Source: Pseudodesulfovibrio sp. JC047 (GTDB lineage Bacteria; Desulfobacterota; Desulfovibrionia; Desulfovibrionales; Desulfovibrionaceae). From it: a DNA stretch of 64,000 nt. Positions 1-7,595 of the stretch are shown piece by piece (the stretch's first letter is position 1; every line of letters begins with the position of its first letter). The DNA is taken from contig NZ_WUEH01000001.1 in assembly GCF_010468615.1 (NCBI RefSeq), forward strand, positions 1 to 64,000. The letters run 5' to 3'. A program made the position numbers and the translations under genes. The notes beneath the pieces were generated by a model, which was not told the origin of the DNA, searched no databases, and saw nothing but the letters and a program-made list of their open reading frames with translations.

Positions 1-1
1 C

Positions 2-217
2 AAAGGCAAAGGGCGCTTACGCCCTGTTGGACAACGACGCTTGCGAAGTTTGCTCATCGAAGCAGCGTGGATCTGGAAGCAAAAGGATGAATGGGCAAGA
101 GGTTTCTACAATCGAATTTACAGCCAAAGCGGAGTTGCTCAAAAAGCGATTGCAGCTTTAGCTCGTAAACTGGCCGCGCTACTCTGGAAGCTCAGCTTAC
201 CAGTGGCGCAGTCATAA
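2..217 (+). CDS. IS110-family transposase, C-terminal end (cut by window edge)
   Basis: The reading frame is open from base 2 to a TAA at 215-217 and gives 71 residues. It contains the pattern RRLRSLLIEAAW, then an FYNRIY stretch, then AIAALARKLAALLW, which is the usual end of IS110/IS116/IS902-type DEDD transposases (C-terminal domain with the catalytic serine region further upstream, outside the window). Whether the gene is intact cannot be judged here. It lies left of the left attachment repeat, so the ground beyond the 24-kb element is also mobile-element territory. IS110 enzymes are guided by a noncoding bridge RNA encoded in one end of the element. Confidence 0.75.
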   Translation, partial: KGKGRLRPVGQRRLRSLLIEAAWIWKQKDEWARGFYNRIYSQSGVAQKAIAALARKLAALLWKLSLPVAQS

Positions 218-425
218 ACGGATCGCGAAGGGCTTTTGGTAGCACAGACTACGACACAAAAATGGCGATCCTCAATTGATAGTGTACCGAATCGGTACTT
301 GGTGCCGCAGAGCACGAATAAGAAAAGGAATACATTACTAATACGCCATAAGGCGAGGGTGAAGCCTGGCCTAATTAAAGAGAAAACAACGAAGAAAGGG
401 AGTTCTTGACATGGTGCCGCATAAG
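218..425 (+). mobile_element. Noncoding right end of the IS110-type element, possible bridge-RNA region
   Basis: About 200 noncoding bases separate the transposase stop from the left attachment repeat. The 10-mer TGGTGCCGCA occurs at 300-309 and again at 412-421. A small hairpin (GTACCG..CGGTAC, 284-298) lies between. In the IS1111 subgroup of IS110 elements the long noncoding stretch that encodes the bridge RNA lies downstream of the transposase, which fits this layout. The exact IS end is not visible. RNA function is inference. Confidence 0.35.
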
Positions 426-430
426 AAAAA

Positions 431-529
431 GGGCTTACGACATACATCGTAAGCCCTTGAAATATGGCGGAGAAGGAGAGATTTGAACTCTCGAACGAGC
501 TTAACACCCGTTACACGCTTAGCAGGCGT
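431..529. repeat. Left attachment repeat (attL) with a tRNA-Ser 3' fragment
   Basis: This 99-bp segment repeats 24668-24766 with one mismatch (A at 442 against G at 24679). It contains a rho-independent hairpin (GGGCTTACGA/TCGTAAGCCC, 431-456) and, from 465, the 3' half of a tRNA-Ser gene on the minus strand, from the CCA end through the anticodon arm. After 529 the sequence no longer matches tRNA. This is the duplicated target left by an integrase that inserts in the anticodon-arm region of tRNA genes. The fragment cannot fold as a complete tRNA. Confidence 0.92.
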
Positions 530-631
530 ATTACTGAAACAGCAGCATTCAATAATACCAATACTTTCAGACACTAAGTTCGACCATCCTCATCAAATCG
601 CGCACCGCTTTCACTAAATTTAATTGAATTA

Positions 632-651
632 TGGTGCACAAACTGGTGCAC
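632..651. promoter_or_regulatory. Paired TGGTGCAC sites, left end (candidate integrase arm sites)
   Basis: TGGTGCAC occurs at 632-639 and 644-651, 12 bp apart in direct orientation and preceded by AATTGAAT. The same pair with the same spacing and the same preceding AATTGAAT recurs at the right end (24614-24633). Symmetric placement just inside both att repeats suggests arm-type binding sites for the tRNA-adjacent integrase. Confidence 0.6.
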
Positions 652-781
652 GCTTAAAATGACAAGGCTTAATGCTCCCCCTCAAAGGAACTAAAAAACT
701 CAATCAAAACCAAGCATGTTAAGCACAGGATATGCCAATTCAGTTTTTTAGTTATTTTAAAGCAACTTAAGATATTATTTA

Positions 782-843
782 GTCAAGTTTACCCTAGAAA
801 AAACTTGATAAAAACTTGACAAATTCTTGAATAACCATAGCAT
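782..843 (+). promoter_or_regulatory. Candidate autoregulated promoter of the AbiE pair
   Basis: GTCAAGTTT at 782-790 is exactly inverted by AAACTTGAC at 812-820, and another AAACTTGA lies at 801-808. TTGACA (816-821) could be a -35 box with TAGCAT (838-843) as a weak -10. AbiEi antitoxins are known to repress their own operon by binding inverted repeats over the promoter, which fits. The rest of 530-867 shows no gene. Confidence 0.45.
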
Positions 844-867
844 CTACCTCATAGGAGGTAAAAAAAC

Positions 868-1599
868 ATGCAAATTTACGAACAAGTCAAAAGAAAAGTT
901 GCAAGGCTGAAAGCTGGTCGCCTAATTACATATAATGACTTTAAAGAATTAAATAAAGAATCTCCTCAAGCATTAGCTAAAACTTTACAACGCCTAGTTG
1001 AAAACGGCACCCTCGTTCGCCAAAAAAAAGGAGTCTTTTACAAAGCCAAAAAAACACGCTTTGGAGAACTCAAGCCAACTGACAATGAAATTTTGAAAAG
1101 TATGCTGCTAAAAAATGGGAAATATACAGGCTACTTGTCTGGCCTTGCGGTATATTTACTATTTAAAATCTCTACACAAGTCCCAAACGAAACAACCATA
1201 GCCACCCCTGACCCTAGCAAAAAGAAAAGCAGCAACCGACTAGCAGCCAAATATGTCAAGAGTTATGTCAAAAAAATCAACAAAGAAAACATATACTACC
1301 TACAGGTACTTGACGCTCTTCGATTTATCAAAAAGGCACAAGACACAAGCCCAACCAATGTGATATCAGCAATGACAAAAATCATCGATTCTTTTGAGTC
1401 TGCTGAAATAAAAAAGCTAACGACATACGCATTGCAATACCCACCATCAACCAAGGCTATGTATGGTGCCATCATTGATTCCTTGGGCTATAAAACGTAT
1501 GCATCTATAATAAAAGAATCTCTTAACCCCAACAGCAAATATTCGATTGGAATTTCATCTGACCAACTCCCGAACAAAGAAGAGTGGAGAATTCAATGA
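868..1599 (+). CDS. AbiEi-like type IV antitoxin (DUF6088-type)
   Basis: A 243-residue protein with an N-terminal winged-helix-like region (about 1-70; LITYNDF, then ALAKTLQRLVENGTL, then the wing GVFYKAKKTRFG) and a longer C-terminal part, as in AbiEi and DUF6088 antitoxins. AbiEi proteins repress their operon and neutralise the partner toxin without forming a stable complex with it. The start follows a clear AGGAGG (854-859). The stop overlaps the next gene's ATG as ATGA, so the two are translationally coupled. Its position just inside the left end of the element suits a plasmid-stability or phage-abortive role. The family is inferred from the fold pattern together with the unmistakable toxin neighbour. 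Confidence 0.75.
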   Translation: MQIYEQVKRKVARLKAGRLITYNDFKELNKESPQALAKTLQRLVENGTLVRQKKGVFYKAKKTRFGELKPTDNEILKSMLLKNGKYTGYLSGLAVYLLFKISTQVPNETTIATPDPSKKKSSNRLAAKYVKSYVKKINKENIYYLQVLDALRFIKKAQDTSPTNVISAMTKIIDSFESAEIKKLTTYALQYPPSTKAMYGAIIDSLGYKTYASIIKESLNPNSKYSIGISSDQLPNKEEWRIQ

Positions 1600-2558
1600 A
1601 TCTACACATTGATCCGCAGGCATTAAACGATGCAATCACAGCCACTTCACAGGCTCTAGGAATCCGGGATCTCTATGTTGAAAAAGATTATTGGGTGACT
1701 CTTGCCCTCCTTCGGTTGGCGAACTCAGACCTGTCGGAAGAAATTGTATTCAAGGGGGGAACATCTCTGTCGAAAGCCCATAAAATAATTGAACGATTTT
1801 CAGAAGACCTAGACCTTGCATTAATCCCTGAAAAAGGCAGATCAAATAACCAAACGAAACAAAAACTCAGATCGATAACAAACACAGCGGGCCAGGATCT
1901 AACAGAAGACACTGAAAATTCACGAAAATACTCTAAAAGCCGAAAGATATACTTCGAATACGATAAACAGATCGACAACACCAATTGGGGCCAAATCTCC
2001 CCGAACTTATTGGTGGAGGCCAACGCTTTTGCCACACCGTTTCCCATGTCAAAAGTCCAAATTTCTTCATATATTTATGAATACCTTCACGGTACGGACA
2101 ATGCAGCCTTGATCGAAGAATTTGAGCTTGAACCTTTCGACTTCAATGTATTACACGTAGAAAGGACCTTAGCTGAAAAAATCATGGCACTCGTAAAAGC
2201 TTCAACTAGAGAAGACCATATAGGAAGCTTAGGAGAAAAAATTAGACATATATATGATCTCCATCGACTCATAACCGTAGGGGAAATGGCAGAGTTCATC
2301 TCAGGGGATGAATTCAAACCAATGATTGAAGCCGTAAAAGAAGACGATGGGGCGTCGCCAGTAGGAGACCAGTCATGGTTAGATAATCCATGTTATCAAT
2401 GTTCCCTTTTCAGCACCCCAGACGAAATATTTCCTGAACTCAGACCCATTTACGAAGGAGACTTTAGCGGAATGCTCTTCGGGGAGCTCCCCCCTATGGA
2501 AGATGTACAAGTCTCTTTAGAACTCATTGGCGCCAGACTGGAAGAATGTGACTGCTAA
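1596..2558 (+). CDS. AbiEii nucleotidyltransferase toxin
   Basis: A 320-residue minimal-nucleotidyltransferase protein of the AbiEii family. The core motif FKGGTSLSK (about 52-60) is followed by RFSEDLDLAL (about 67-76) carrying the metal-binding acidic pair, and later by LAEKIMALVKAS with a downstream DLHRL helix. Such toxins transfer nucleotides to target RNAs (tRNA in characterised relatives) and halt growth on phage infection. An alternative GTG at 1584 exists, but the ATG at 1596 overlaps the antitoxin stop (ATGA) and has GGAGA in place upstream. The core motifs look intact, so the toxin is probably active. The last 100 residues are less conserved. Confidence 0.85.
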   Translation: MNLHIDPQALNDAITATSQALGIRDLYVEKDYWVTLALLRLANSDLSEEIVFKGGTSLSKAHKIIERFSEDLDLALIPEKGRSNNQTKQKLRSITNTAGQDLTEDTENSRKYSKSRKIYFEYDKQIDNTNWGQISPNLLVEANAFATPFPMSKVQISSYIYEYLHGTDNAALIEEFELEPFDFNVLHVERTLAEKIMALVKASTREDHIGSLGEKIRHIYDLHRLITVGEMAEFISGDEFKPMIEAVKEDDGASPVGDQSWLDNPCYQCSLFSTPDEIFPELRPIYEGDFSGMLFGELPPMEDVQVSLELIGARLEECDC

Positions 2559-3157
2559 GCCCCCCCCAAGGGAGTGAGCTACACTCATAATTCTATGCTT
2601 AACGATTTCACCCCCAATAACCCACAATATTTGGCCACAATTTCCGAACCAATTGGCTTTACGAGGAAAGGCCATAGTCAAAGACCACAATTACAACTTC
2701 GGTCCAACAATCAACCTGAAGATTATCGCAAAGCCATATTGAGGTGTGTGACACTGCTACACAACAAAGCTTGAACGGCAATCCGCACAGCTTGCGGCCG
2801 CACTCTGCCCACCTTGATATTAAGAACGTGCCGATGATGCTGCGAGCCCCACACGAGTTGCACAACAGACTCTTAGCCCTTGACTCATGTTCAAGGAAAA
2901 GACGATTTCTAGCATTCACAATCCATTTATGAATGTGAAGCATTCTACGAAGAAAAGGCCCAGCCTCTATTCCTTAGGGCATTAAACAAAAAAATCGACC
3001 AAAGAAGTATGAATAACAAGATATTTGTCATTGAATACTTTTGGTCAACCATTTCTTATAATTAACAACTTTCTCACCATTTCTCATTTACATTCTTGCA
3101 GAAGTGACTATCTAAAGTTATTCTACAAATAACACAATATTCACTGCAAGGATAATA
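2559..3157. other. 600-bp stretch without a supported gene
   Basis: Between the AbiE pair and the phosphorylase operon no frame has a good ribosome site and a protein-like sequence. A patch at about 2775-2890 is locally GC-richer than its surroundings and may be the remnant of something else. The last 150 bases are AT-rich and probably hold the promoter of the downstream operon. No clear sigma-70 boxes stand out. Confidence 0.5.
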
Positions 3158-4441
3158 ATGCCCTCTCAAGTTGATGTACTTTTAATCTGTGCGTTGAAAG
3201 ACGAATTCGACCAAATTCTCCAAGTCAGTGATGGCCTCATCGAACCTGGTTGGCAACATGAAACAAGCCCCCAAGGGTGGACTCTCGCCAAAGGATCGTT
3301 TGAATCAGTAACGGACGAGCCTTTAACCATTTGTACTAGCTGGGCTCCACATATGGGTAGAGAAAATGCTCTTGCCCTCGCAAGCGTACTTCTACAAGAT
3401 ATACCAGCAAAATGCGTGGCCATGAGCGGCATTTGTGGTGGTCAACGCGGAAAGGTCGCTCTGGGTGACGTAATATTGGCTGACCGTCTCTGGTCGTACG
3501 ACTCAGGTAAAATCGTAGCTCAAGACGGGGAGAAAAAATTTTTAGGGGACATTAACCAGGTGAACCCACCCCCAATTTGGGTCCAGCGGATGCAAAATGT
3601 GTCCGTCTCAGAATCAGAAGAATGGTTAAAACTTCGCCCTGAGCTTACCCTCGAATATCAAGAACAATGGGCCATAATGACAATGACCGAAGGTCACACA
3701 CCCCACCAACATCAGGATTTTTCAAGATACTGTCCTGATTGGAAAAATGTTGTTAGTCGGCTGAAAAAAAGAGAATGGGTAGACGGAGAGATTAAGCTTT
3801 CGAACTCTGGACGAAAAGAAGCAGAAGCACTCGCTAGAGACTACCCTACCGGCCTACCTACACCAGCTCCATTCGCAATTCACGTAGCCCCTATTGCAAC
3901 AGGAGCTGCAGTAATTGAAGACGATCATTTTTTTGAGAACCTCAAGGGATCAATGCGAAAAACCCTTGGCGTTGAAATGGAAGCAAGCGCAATTGGCACC
4001 TTTGCGGGCTTCAACACTATCCCAGCTATTGTAGCCAAGGGCGTTTCTGACTGTGGAGACCCACTCAAAGACGATCGCTATCGAGAGTTTGCTGCTAGAG
4101 CCTCAGCTGAGGTACTCATTTCGCTTTTGAGGCAATCAAAGGACTTGCTCCAGCCTCCTGCTAGCAGAACTCCCCCAGTAGCATCGGGCTCAGAAGTACC
4201 GGTAGATCTTATTGAAATCCTAGCTGAAGAGTATCCAGACACGCGAGATGCCCGCTCTGTCTGGGAAAGAGCTGGAGGCCGCAAGGGAGAAGTTGAGAAC
4301 AACCCTCGCCCCAAAGACTTGTGGCAACGACTTTGGAACAAAAGTATTCAAGGGGCATCAGTAACGCCTAAGAAGCTACTTCAGGCAGCGCTAGACGACT
4401 TGCCGAACAACCCCACACTATTAAAGCATTTAAACAACTAG
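3158..4441 (+). CDS. Nucleoside phosphorylase-superfamily effector with C-terminal EAD1-like domain
   Basis: Residues 1-150 and 240-330 form a PNP/UDP-phosphorylase (MTA/SAH nucleosidase-like) domain. Visible motifs are MSGICGG (89-95), LGDVILAD (102-109), GVEMEAS (271-277) and GVSDCGD (295-301), the latter two holding the usual ribose-binding Glu and catalytic Asp. Residues 150-240 are an insertion ending in a winged-helix-like segment. After a proline-rich linker, residues 350-425 match the C-terminus of the GAP1-like protein encoded at 7592-10036 (VWERAGG..., KLLQAALDDLPNNP). This domain is the effector-associated domain 1 (EAD1), which joins effectors to sensor proteins. It is the first gene of the operon and probably cleaves a nucleotide or nucleoside when activated. 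The true substrate is unknown. Confidence 0.82.
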   Translation: MPSQVDVLLICALKDEFDQILQVSDGLIEPGWQHETSPQGWTLAKGSFESVTDEPLTICTSWAPHMGRENALALASVLLQDIPAKCVAMSGICGGQRGKVALGDVILADRLWSYDSGKIVAQDGEKKFLGDINQVNPPPIWVQRMQNVSVSESEEWLKLRPELTLEYQEQWAIMTMTEGHTPHQHQDFSRYCPDWKNVVSRLKKREWVDGEIKLSNSGRKEAEALARDYPTGLPTPAPFAIHVAPIATGAAVIEDDHFFENLKGSMRKTLGVEMEASAIGTFAGFNTIPAIVAKGVSDCGDPLKDDRYREFAARASAEVLISLLRQSKDLLQPPASRTPPVASGSEVPVDLIEILAEEYPDTRDARSVWERAGGRKGEVENNPRPKDLWQRLWNKSIQGASVTPKKLLQAALDDLPNNPTLLKHLNN

Positions 4442-4474
4442 CATTCGATAGATAGCAATTCATTGGAGGCAAGA

Positions 4475-5794
4475 ATGTCTGAACTTCTGACTGAACTTCT
4501 GGAAGCTGGCCTGATCGACAAACTCGGCGGCGACGATGAACTATTTGAAAAATTCGAAAAGGCAGCAGAGTCTGTTGCAGAAGAATTCAACGACAATCCA
4601 GCGTTGATTATCAGAGCAATCCTTGCAGGCCTGAACCCAGATGTAGCAAAAGACGATCCTGCAATCATTATGGCCAAAAAGGCCCTGACCGCAGAATGGA
4701 AATCGATGAGTTCCGTACATCCGGACACCCCAATCAAACTTCTGCGAGCCATTATTTTGGATGCATGCGACCAGATTGCCAAAAACACTAATGCAGCTGT
4801 TCTGTGGCTCACCGCAGCAGACACATTGCCATTTACCAATTTAGGCAAAGAGGCTCCAGCGGTTAAGCGGCTGCTCAAAATAGCAGCAACAAAATATGAA
4901 GAATTTGCCACGCAACCACTCCCTTTGCCTCACAAAAAGAAAAACCCGACATCAAAACTTAAAGCCCCCGTCATACCTAAAACGCCAGCATATAGCCTCG
5001 ACAAAGAAGATCTCAAGCTACGAGTAGCTGCAGCCGCCGGCCAAAACTACAATAATCAATCGACTGGAGAATACCCCGCAAACCGCTACTGGGCATCACA
5101 AGGCCAAGACTGGTCGTGGGACTTTACGGATCGTATGACCGGGCTACTTGCTGATGAATTTGAAGGGATTGCCGAAGCTGCAATCGACGGTCAGGCAGAA
5201 TTAAACAAGCAAATAGTATCCTCTCAAACTGCCATTATTGACAACCTAAAAGAAGAACTAGCCAGCCAGAGACGATGGATTAAAGACGTCATCGATACCA
5301 CTGAAAAAAGAACTAAAGCTGAGCAACTCCGACTCAACACTCTTTGGTGGTACGAGACACTATATTCTACATCGCTGCAAACCAGCTATAGACAATTGCC
5401 AATTGAGATTGCTTCCGTTGCAATGGCGATCGACATTCTCGAACAGCTGACAACGCCGACGCCAGCCAGTGTCGGATATGTTTTGGCTGAAGCCGTCAAT
5501 CGTTTGCCTGGTGCCGATTTTGATGAAAAGATTTCGATACAGGAGCTCCTTAAGACAATTCATGAAAAGCGAAATGAACTCCCTTCGGATTGGCGAGAAG
5601 ACATTTTCGACGCTCCGGAAAACGGATGCTTAAGCCTAAGGGATGCCATTGCTATAGCTCTCAAAAAAAACAAACTGGATATTGATGCAACAATCGAACG
5701 CACGGCATACGGCAATGAAGACGAAATAAGCCTACCGGAATTTGCACACGCTTTGTTCAGGCAAGAACAGGCGGAGCATATCTCCAGGAGGTAA
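4475..5794 (+). CDS. GASH-like all-helical protein of a GTPase-associated system
   Basis: A 439-residue protein, acidic and almost entirely helical by sequence, with no enzyme motif visible. The N-terminal 130 residues (LTELLEAGLIDKLGG, then AAESVAEEFNDNPALI) and the place in front of two GTPase genes fit the GTPase-associated system helical (GASH) family. I assign it from memory of that family's features and from context. The ATG at 4475 has GGAGG (4465-4469) upstream and is preferred over the in-frame TTG at 4463. It starts 33 bases after the phosphorylase stop. It ends just before the AGGAGG of the first GTPase gene, so all are one transcript. Its likely role is as a scaffold or regulator of the GTPases. 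Confidence 0.68.
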   Translation: MSELLTELLEAGLIDKLGGDDELFEKFEKAAESVAEEFNDNPALIIRAILAGLNPDVAKDDPAIIMAKKALTAEWKSMSSVHPDTPIKLLRAIILDACDQIAKNTNAAVLWLTAADTLPFTNLGKEAPAVKRLLKIAATKYEEFATQPLPLPHKKKNPTSKLKAPVIPKTPAYSLDKEDLKLRVAAAAGQNYNNQSTGEYPANRYWASQGQDWSWDFTDRMTGLLADEFEGIAEAAIDGQAELNKQIVSSQTAIIDNLKEELASQRRWIKDVIDTTEKRTKAEQLRLNTLWWYETLYSTSLQTSYRQLPIEIASVAMAIDILEQLTTPTPASVGYVLAEAVNRLPGADFDEKISIQELLKTIHEKRNELPSDWREDIFDAPENGCLSLRDAIAIALKKNKLDIDATIERTAYGNEDEISLPEFAHALFRQEQAEHISRR

Positions 5795-5800
5795 ACGAAT

Positions 5801-6757
5801 ATGCCAGGACATTGCACAAACAAAAATTGCTTTGTTGATGAGGGTGAATCTTGCGCCCGCGGACACCTCAATCCGACAGAGTGTGAATGCTGGTCTAAAA
5901 AGAAAGCAGGCTCATCTGAAGACAAAGAGCAAAGCTACACTGCCGCCAGAGTCCCCTGGTCTGGTAGCACACTGGGGATGGCTGACCTTTCAAGCCTCTT
6001 ACCCCGTGGACGATCAATGCTGATAGGTGTGCTAGGGGCACACGATGCAGGGAAAACAACTCTTTTAACCGGCTGTTATCAAAACCTGTTAGCAGGCCAC
6101 CCCATGGCCAATGCTCAATTTGCAGGCTCCAGAACGCTTGGCGCATGGGAATCATTAGCTGCCTTTACACGTTTCGATGACCCAGCAAAGGGTCCCACGT
6201 TCCCGCCACACACCCCACGAGGCACCAACCGGGTTCCAGGGCTCATGCACGTTGCGCTCAGAGGAACCAACGAAGAGCTACGAGATGTTTTGATGACAGA
6301 TGCTCCAGGCGAATGGTTTTCAAGTTGGGCAATAGATGAAAAAAATGATCTGTCGCAAGGCGCTCGATGGGTAGTAGGTAACTCAGACGCCTTCTTAATC
6401 TTCGCTGATTGTGAACGTCTATCCGCCCCTGGACGAGGCCGAGGCCACGCAAGGAGTGAGATACGCCAGCTCATAGAAAGAGTGGCAAACCATGTTAACG
6501 ACAGGCCTACCACTCTTGTCTGGGCCAAAAGCGATGTCACACCACCAGAAAAAATCAAGGAATCCGTAAAAAAAGCTCTTTATAAAAACATACCACATGC
6601 AACCGAGATCGAAACAACGATTAACGACATTGAAACCCTAAAGGCCGCATTGGAAAGTGTCATTTTTCCTTGTTGGCTTCCCAGCCGGATGAACCAACTA
6701 GTCGAACCAATTGTCAAAGCTCAACCGTTTGAAGCCTATAGGGGGGACCGTGGCTAA
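5801..6757 (+). CDS. TRAFAC-type GTPase with N-terminal Cys/His cluster (double-GTPase 2-like)
   Basis: The first 30 residues carry C5, C10, C18, H22, C28 and C30, a likely zinc-binding module. The GTPase domain has the P-loop GAHDAGKT (79-86), a DAPGEW segment as G3-like motif, and AKSDV as the G4 base-recognition motif in place of NKxD. In pairs of GTPases from conflict systems this kind is called double-GTPase 2. The start is fixed by AGGAGG (5786-5791) upstream of ATG 5801. The stop overlaps the next gene's GTG start by eight bases. Together with the following GTPase it probably forms a nucleotide switch that controls release or assembly of the phosphorylase effector. Confidence 0.75.
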   Translation: MPGHCTNKNCFVDEGESCARGHLNPTECECWSKKKAGSSEDKEQSYTAARVPWSGSTLGMADLSSLLPRGRSMLIGVLGAHDAGKTTLLTGCYQNLLAGHPMANAQFAGSRTLGAWESLAAFTRFDDPAKGPTFPPHTPRGTNRVPGLMHVALRGTNEELRDVLMTDAPGEWFSSWAIDEKNDLSQGARWVVGNSDAFLIFADCERLSAPGRGRGHARSEIRQLIERVANHVNDRPTTLVWAKSDVTPPEKIKESVKKALYKNIPHATEIETTINDIETLKAALESVIFPCWLPSRMNQLVEPIVKAQPFEAYRGDRG

Positions 6758-7595
6758 TCCTGAACTTTTGTTACTTGGTGGTCCCAACAGTGGGAAAACA
6801 CATTATGCAGGCCAACTCTATGGAAGGCTCCAGCGCAATCCTGGTGTTTTACAAATGCGAGGACAAGGAGCCACACCTGAAAATCTTCGTATCCTCGAAG
6901 AAGTCCTGAACAGCTTGGAGGAAGGATGTGCTGCAGGGCATACCTCGGCCACAACATGGGAAGACATTCAGTTGCAATTGGAAGATGAATCAGGAAGAGC
7001 AATTGACCTTAATTGGCCTGATTACGGGGGCGAGCAGTTAAAAGCTATAACCGACGATCGACAAGTCTCGGAACAATGGCAAACACGCCTTGAGACTTCA
7101 ACAGGCTGGGTCTTGCTAATCCGCCTCAACTCCGAAACGACTTATAAGGAAAACTTACCGAATCTACTCAAGAGAGAAGGTAATCCGAGAATTGCAGACA
7201 TAGAAAATGAGTGGGATGCAAATGCTCGTATTGTAGAGCTTTTACAAATTCTTCTGCACATTGCTAGCAAAGGTATTGCTCACCGCCTCGAGACTCCTCG
7301 TCTAATTGTACTGCTATCTTGTTATGATGAAATTGAAACAAAAGATCTCTCTCCCCACGAAGTATTGAACAGCTATTTACCTCTTGTATCTTCTTTCATC
7401 CAATCCAATTGGGTTCCAGAAGCTTATAGCGTTTGGGGACTATCGTCTTTAGGCTGCCTCCTCGAACCAGATTCCAATAATGATGATTTCATTGATGAAG
7501 GTCCAGAATATCAAGGTTGGATTGTCCCTCCCAATGGTAGCAATGAAGACCCCGATCTCAGTAAACCTTTGGCCTGGTTACTGGAAGAGTTGTGA
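6750..7595 (+). CDS. Second GTPase of the pair (double-GTPase 1-like)
   Basis: A 281-residue protein that begins almost directly with the P-loop GGPNSGKT. WPDYGGEQ follows as the G3-like motif, then LLSCYDE, where a NKxD motif would lie, so base recognition is degenerate. The GTG at 6750 is chosen because it overlaps the upstream stop and follows a G-rich ribosome site (6739-6747). Starting upstream at TTG 6711 would add residues unlike a GTPase N-terminus. The stop overlaps the next start as GTGA. The two GTPases are not close relatives of each other, which argues for a heterodimeric switch rather than a recent duplication. Confidence 0.72.
   Translation: MANPELLLLGGPNSGKTHYAGQLYGRLQRNPGVLQMRGQGATPENLRILEEVLNSLEEGCAAGHTSATTWEDIQLQLEDESGRAIDLNWPDYGGEQLKAITDDRQVSEQWQTRLETSTGWVLLIRLNSETTYKENLPNLLKREGNPRIADIENEWDANARIVELLQILLHIASKGIAHRLETPRLIVLLSCYDEIETKDLSPHEVLNSYLPLVSSFIQSNWVPEAYSVWGLSSLGCLLEPDSNNDDFIDEGPEYQGWIVPPNGSNEDPDLSKPLAWLLEEL

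Noticed and set aside
139-507. A 122-codon minus-strand frame over the left end
   Set aside because: It runs across the IS end, the terminator hairpin and the tRNA fragment, and is not protein-like.
2574-2774. A plus-strand frame of 66 codons after the AbiE toxin
   Set aside because: No start signal and no resemblance to proteins; codons look random.
2659-2943. A minus-strand frame with CNSCGARSI and AECGRKLCG, zinc-finger-like
   Set aside because: No ribosome site, poor start context, and Cys-rich runs arise easily here; not enough to call a gene.
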